Shown here in pieces: positions 8,801 to 10,176 of a stretch of DNA of 10,176 bases (within the stretch, counting starts at the first letter, position 1; each line of letters begins with the position of its first letter). The stretch spans positions 1-10,176 of the forward strand of contig ML986679.1 in assembly GCA_010094045.1 (NCBI GenBank). Direction: 5' to 3'. The notes below the pieces were generated by a model. The model searched no databases. It was not told where the DNA came from and was given only the letters and a program-made list of their open reading frames with translations. The position numbers and the translations under genes are program-made. This stretch comes from Lojkania enalia (Eukaryota > Ascomycota > Dothideomycetes > Pleosporales).

Positions 8801-9481
8801 GGCGAGATTAAACTAAGACTAAACTATAAATATCTAGGGTTAATAATAGATATAAAACTTATATAGAAGCTATATATTAAAGAGATTAGGCGAAAAGTAA
8901 TAAAAATAGTAAATATATTAAGTAATCTTAAAAGCTTAATATTAAGTATTAGTCTTATTAACCTTAGAAGAATCTATAAAGGTACTATACTACTCTAGAT
9001 AATATACGCCTATTTAATATAGATAAACGAAAATAGAAAGAAATATATCTATACTAAAAAGGTATTTAATATCTTATAGAATATCTAGATAAGAGTAGTA
9101 TATATTATTTACAAGGCGTTTAGAGCTATATTAAAGGCTATACTTAATATTAAAGCCTTCCTCCTCCCTATTAAATAGTAGATCTAGAAATATAATACTA
9201 ATATAATTATAAGACTACTATCTAGCAAATATATTATAAATATAGTAGGTTTCTAGCCTATAAATACTACTATAATAACCGAATGTAAGAAATATATAAG
9301 TTTTTAGAGGAGGATTTATAGTAAAATAAAAGATATATTAGGCTAGAACCTTACTAAATAGGAACTAATTCCCCTATTTATTATACCGCTCTAGTAGCTG
9401 GGACTAAAGATCTATATAGATAAGAATAATAAAATAGTATAGGAGAGATATAATAGAGAGACTGTAATAGGTTAAGACCTT

Positions 9482-9880
9482 AGTATTTATATAGATAGAA
9501 GTAGAATAGATAATAAAATTAGCGTAGTAGTAGTTTATCTATATATAGAGTAGACGTATAATATATATCTAGGGTTCTCTATAATATTAACTATATATAT
9601 AGCTAAGCTTTATAAGATAAGTCTAGTACTATAAATAGTAAAAGAATATATAAACTAAAATAGAAGTAGATAAAATATTACTATTTATATAAATAACTAG
9701 ACTATTATATAGTCTACTACTAAAGTTAAAGAATAGATAGGGTCTTATATTCTAGAAGAAATCGCCCGCTAAATCTAGAACTTCTAGAATAGAAGATAAC
9801 TAATATAAGTCTAATAGATACCGGCCTATATAAAAATCCTAGGTAATAAAGTAGTAGATATAGCTATAAAGGAAGCTATA
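9482..9880 (+). other. LINE RNase H domain
   Basis: Frame 2 reads SIYIDRSRIDNKI (relatives IYTDGSRINGKIGAA) with first Asp kept (9494-9496), IYIAKLYKI (catalytic Glu to Lys at 9605), ITIYINN (Asp to Asn at 9692) and IPAYIKILGNKVVDIAIKEA (WIPAHxGIxGNExAD), with last Asp kept at 9857. A C-terminal RNase H after the RT fits Tad1/I-group LINEs. Two of the usual catalytic residues are lost. Confidence 0.88.
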
Positions 9881-9973
9881 GGTTAGAGAGTAAATAGTAG
9901 AAGAATACTAACTATAAAAGAGTTTATAAAGCTCTTCCTACTTTAGATAATATTTAAAAGGAAGTATAAATAG

Positions 9974-10176
9974 TATAATAGTATAGGTAAGATAATAGGT
10001 CTAAATATAGTATAAATCCGCTTAGAGGTATATAGGAGTATATAGGGGTTTAGGGACCTAAGAATTCTATTAACACCTATAGGCCTTGTATAAAAGAATA
10101 TAGAAGAACTACTAAGCTACTTATAAGGGAGTATACAACTATATACGGAAGGGAAAAGGGGTAGAACTAGGGGTAG
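9974..10176 (-). repeat. Right arm of 203-bp inverted repeat, reaching the window edge
   Basis: The reverse complement matches 5630-5832 with transitions only. Its outer tip is AGGGGTAG, giving a TA (10174-10175) next to the G-run, mirror image of the left tip. The arm ends exactly where the window ends, so it may extend further. Of the 22 differences, about 15 are C/G-to-T/A changes in this arm and 7 in the left arm, so this copy took more RIP. LINE frame 2 stays fairly open through the arm (about four stops in 68 codons), leaving open that it is LINE coding or 3' sequence. Confidence 0.85.

Larger units (their letters stand above)
7121..9970 (+). pseudogene. 5'-truncated Tad1/I-like LINE ORF2 (EN tail, RT, RNase H), RIP-degraded
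   Basis: The plus strand carries the second ORF of a non-LTR retrotransposon. Domains in order: end of the AP-type endonuclease (to about 7246), a linker typical of Tad1/I elements (about 7250-7850; SKSR-stop-stop-stop-NKGCREV, relatives SPRSKPWWTPEC), reverse transcriptase (about 7860-8800), a thumb/connection region, and RNase H (9482-9880). Frame 2 is used from the start to about 7835, frame 1 from about 7840 to 8334, and frame 2 again from 8342. RT motif A Asp is Asn and two RNase H catalytic positions are changed. No ORF1 and no complete endonuclease are present, so the copy is truncated at the 5' side, as is common for LINEs. After RNase H only about 80 bases remain before the inverted-repeat arm, with no poly-A or simple-repeat tail, so the 3' end is also abnormal or continues in the arm. 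Confidence 0.88.

Noticed and set aside
10140..10176. Repeated CTACCCC units (minus strand) as telomeric repeat
   Set aside because: The unit is not TTAGGG/CCCTAA, occurs only about twice, and the same sequence occurs internally at 5630, so it is part of the inverted repeat.
1..10176. Long ORFs free of TGA, or use of an alternative genetic code with TAA/TAG read as Gln
   Set aside because: TAA/TAG at Gln and Trp positions go together with Cys/His-to-Tyr and Asp-to-Asn changes and loss of ATG. RIP explains all of these; stop reassignment would not change catalytic residues.
1..10176. tRNA, rRNA, CRISPR or host protein-coding genes
   Set aside because: I saw no tRNA-like box A/B pair in a foldable context, no rRNA core motifs, no spaced direct repeats, and no host-gene translation on either strand.

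Overview
The window is a stack of dead transposable elements from a filamentous ascomycete genome (Pezizomycotina), and I see no intact gene in it. CpA and TpG are almost wiped out, TpA is everywhere, ATG is rare, and nearly every broken codon is a CAA, CAG or TGG turned into TAA or TAG. This is the footprint of very heavy repeat-induced point mutation (RIP). The species cannot be told from the sequence.

Layout. (1) From 1 to about 4470, plus strand: the gag tail and the whole pol of a Ty3/Gypsy chromovirus. Order is gag zinc knuckle, protease, reverse transcriptase, RNase H, integrase, chromodomain. Pol reads in frame 1 up to 3540, then in frame 2 after what fits a 2-base deletion. (2) About 4470 to 5550: unassigned AT-rich DNA that starts with a pyrimidine tract, probably the 3' UTR/LTR of the same element. 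(3) 5546 to 5637: a small fold-back with a perfect 12-bp hairpin. (4) 5630 to 10176: a unit bounded by a 203-bp gap-free inverted repeat (5630-5832 and 9974-10176). Inside it a Fot1/Pogo-type transposase runs leftward (about 7116 to 5857). A 5'-truncated Tad1/I-like LINE with endonuclease tail, reverse transcriptase and RNase H runs rightward (about 7121 to 9970).

How the parts relate. The simplest reading is a nest: a Fot1/Pogo DNA transposon with long terminal inverted repeats sits beside or in the Gypsy element, and a truncated LINE lies in it just upstream of the transposase start. The odd point is that both genes run back to back outward, each ending close to the inner edge of a repeat arm. 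RIP then hit all parts. It replaced catalytic Asp by Asn (Gypsy RT and integrase, transposase, LINE RT and RNase H) and zinc ligands Cys/His by Tyr, while reading frames stayed mostly free of indels. That fits fast inactivation by point mutation rather than slow decay. Features named here were found by reading translations by eye; no database search was possible.
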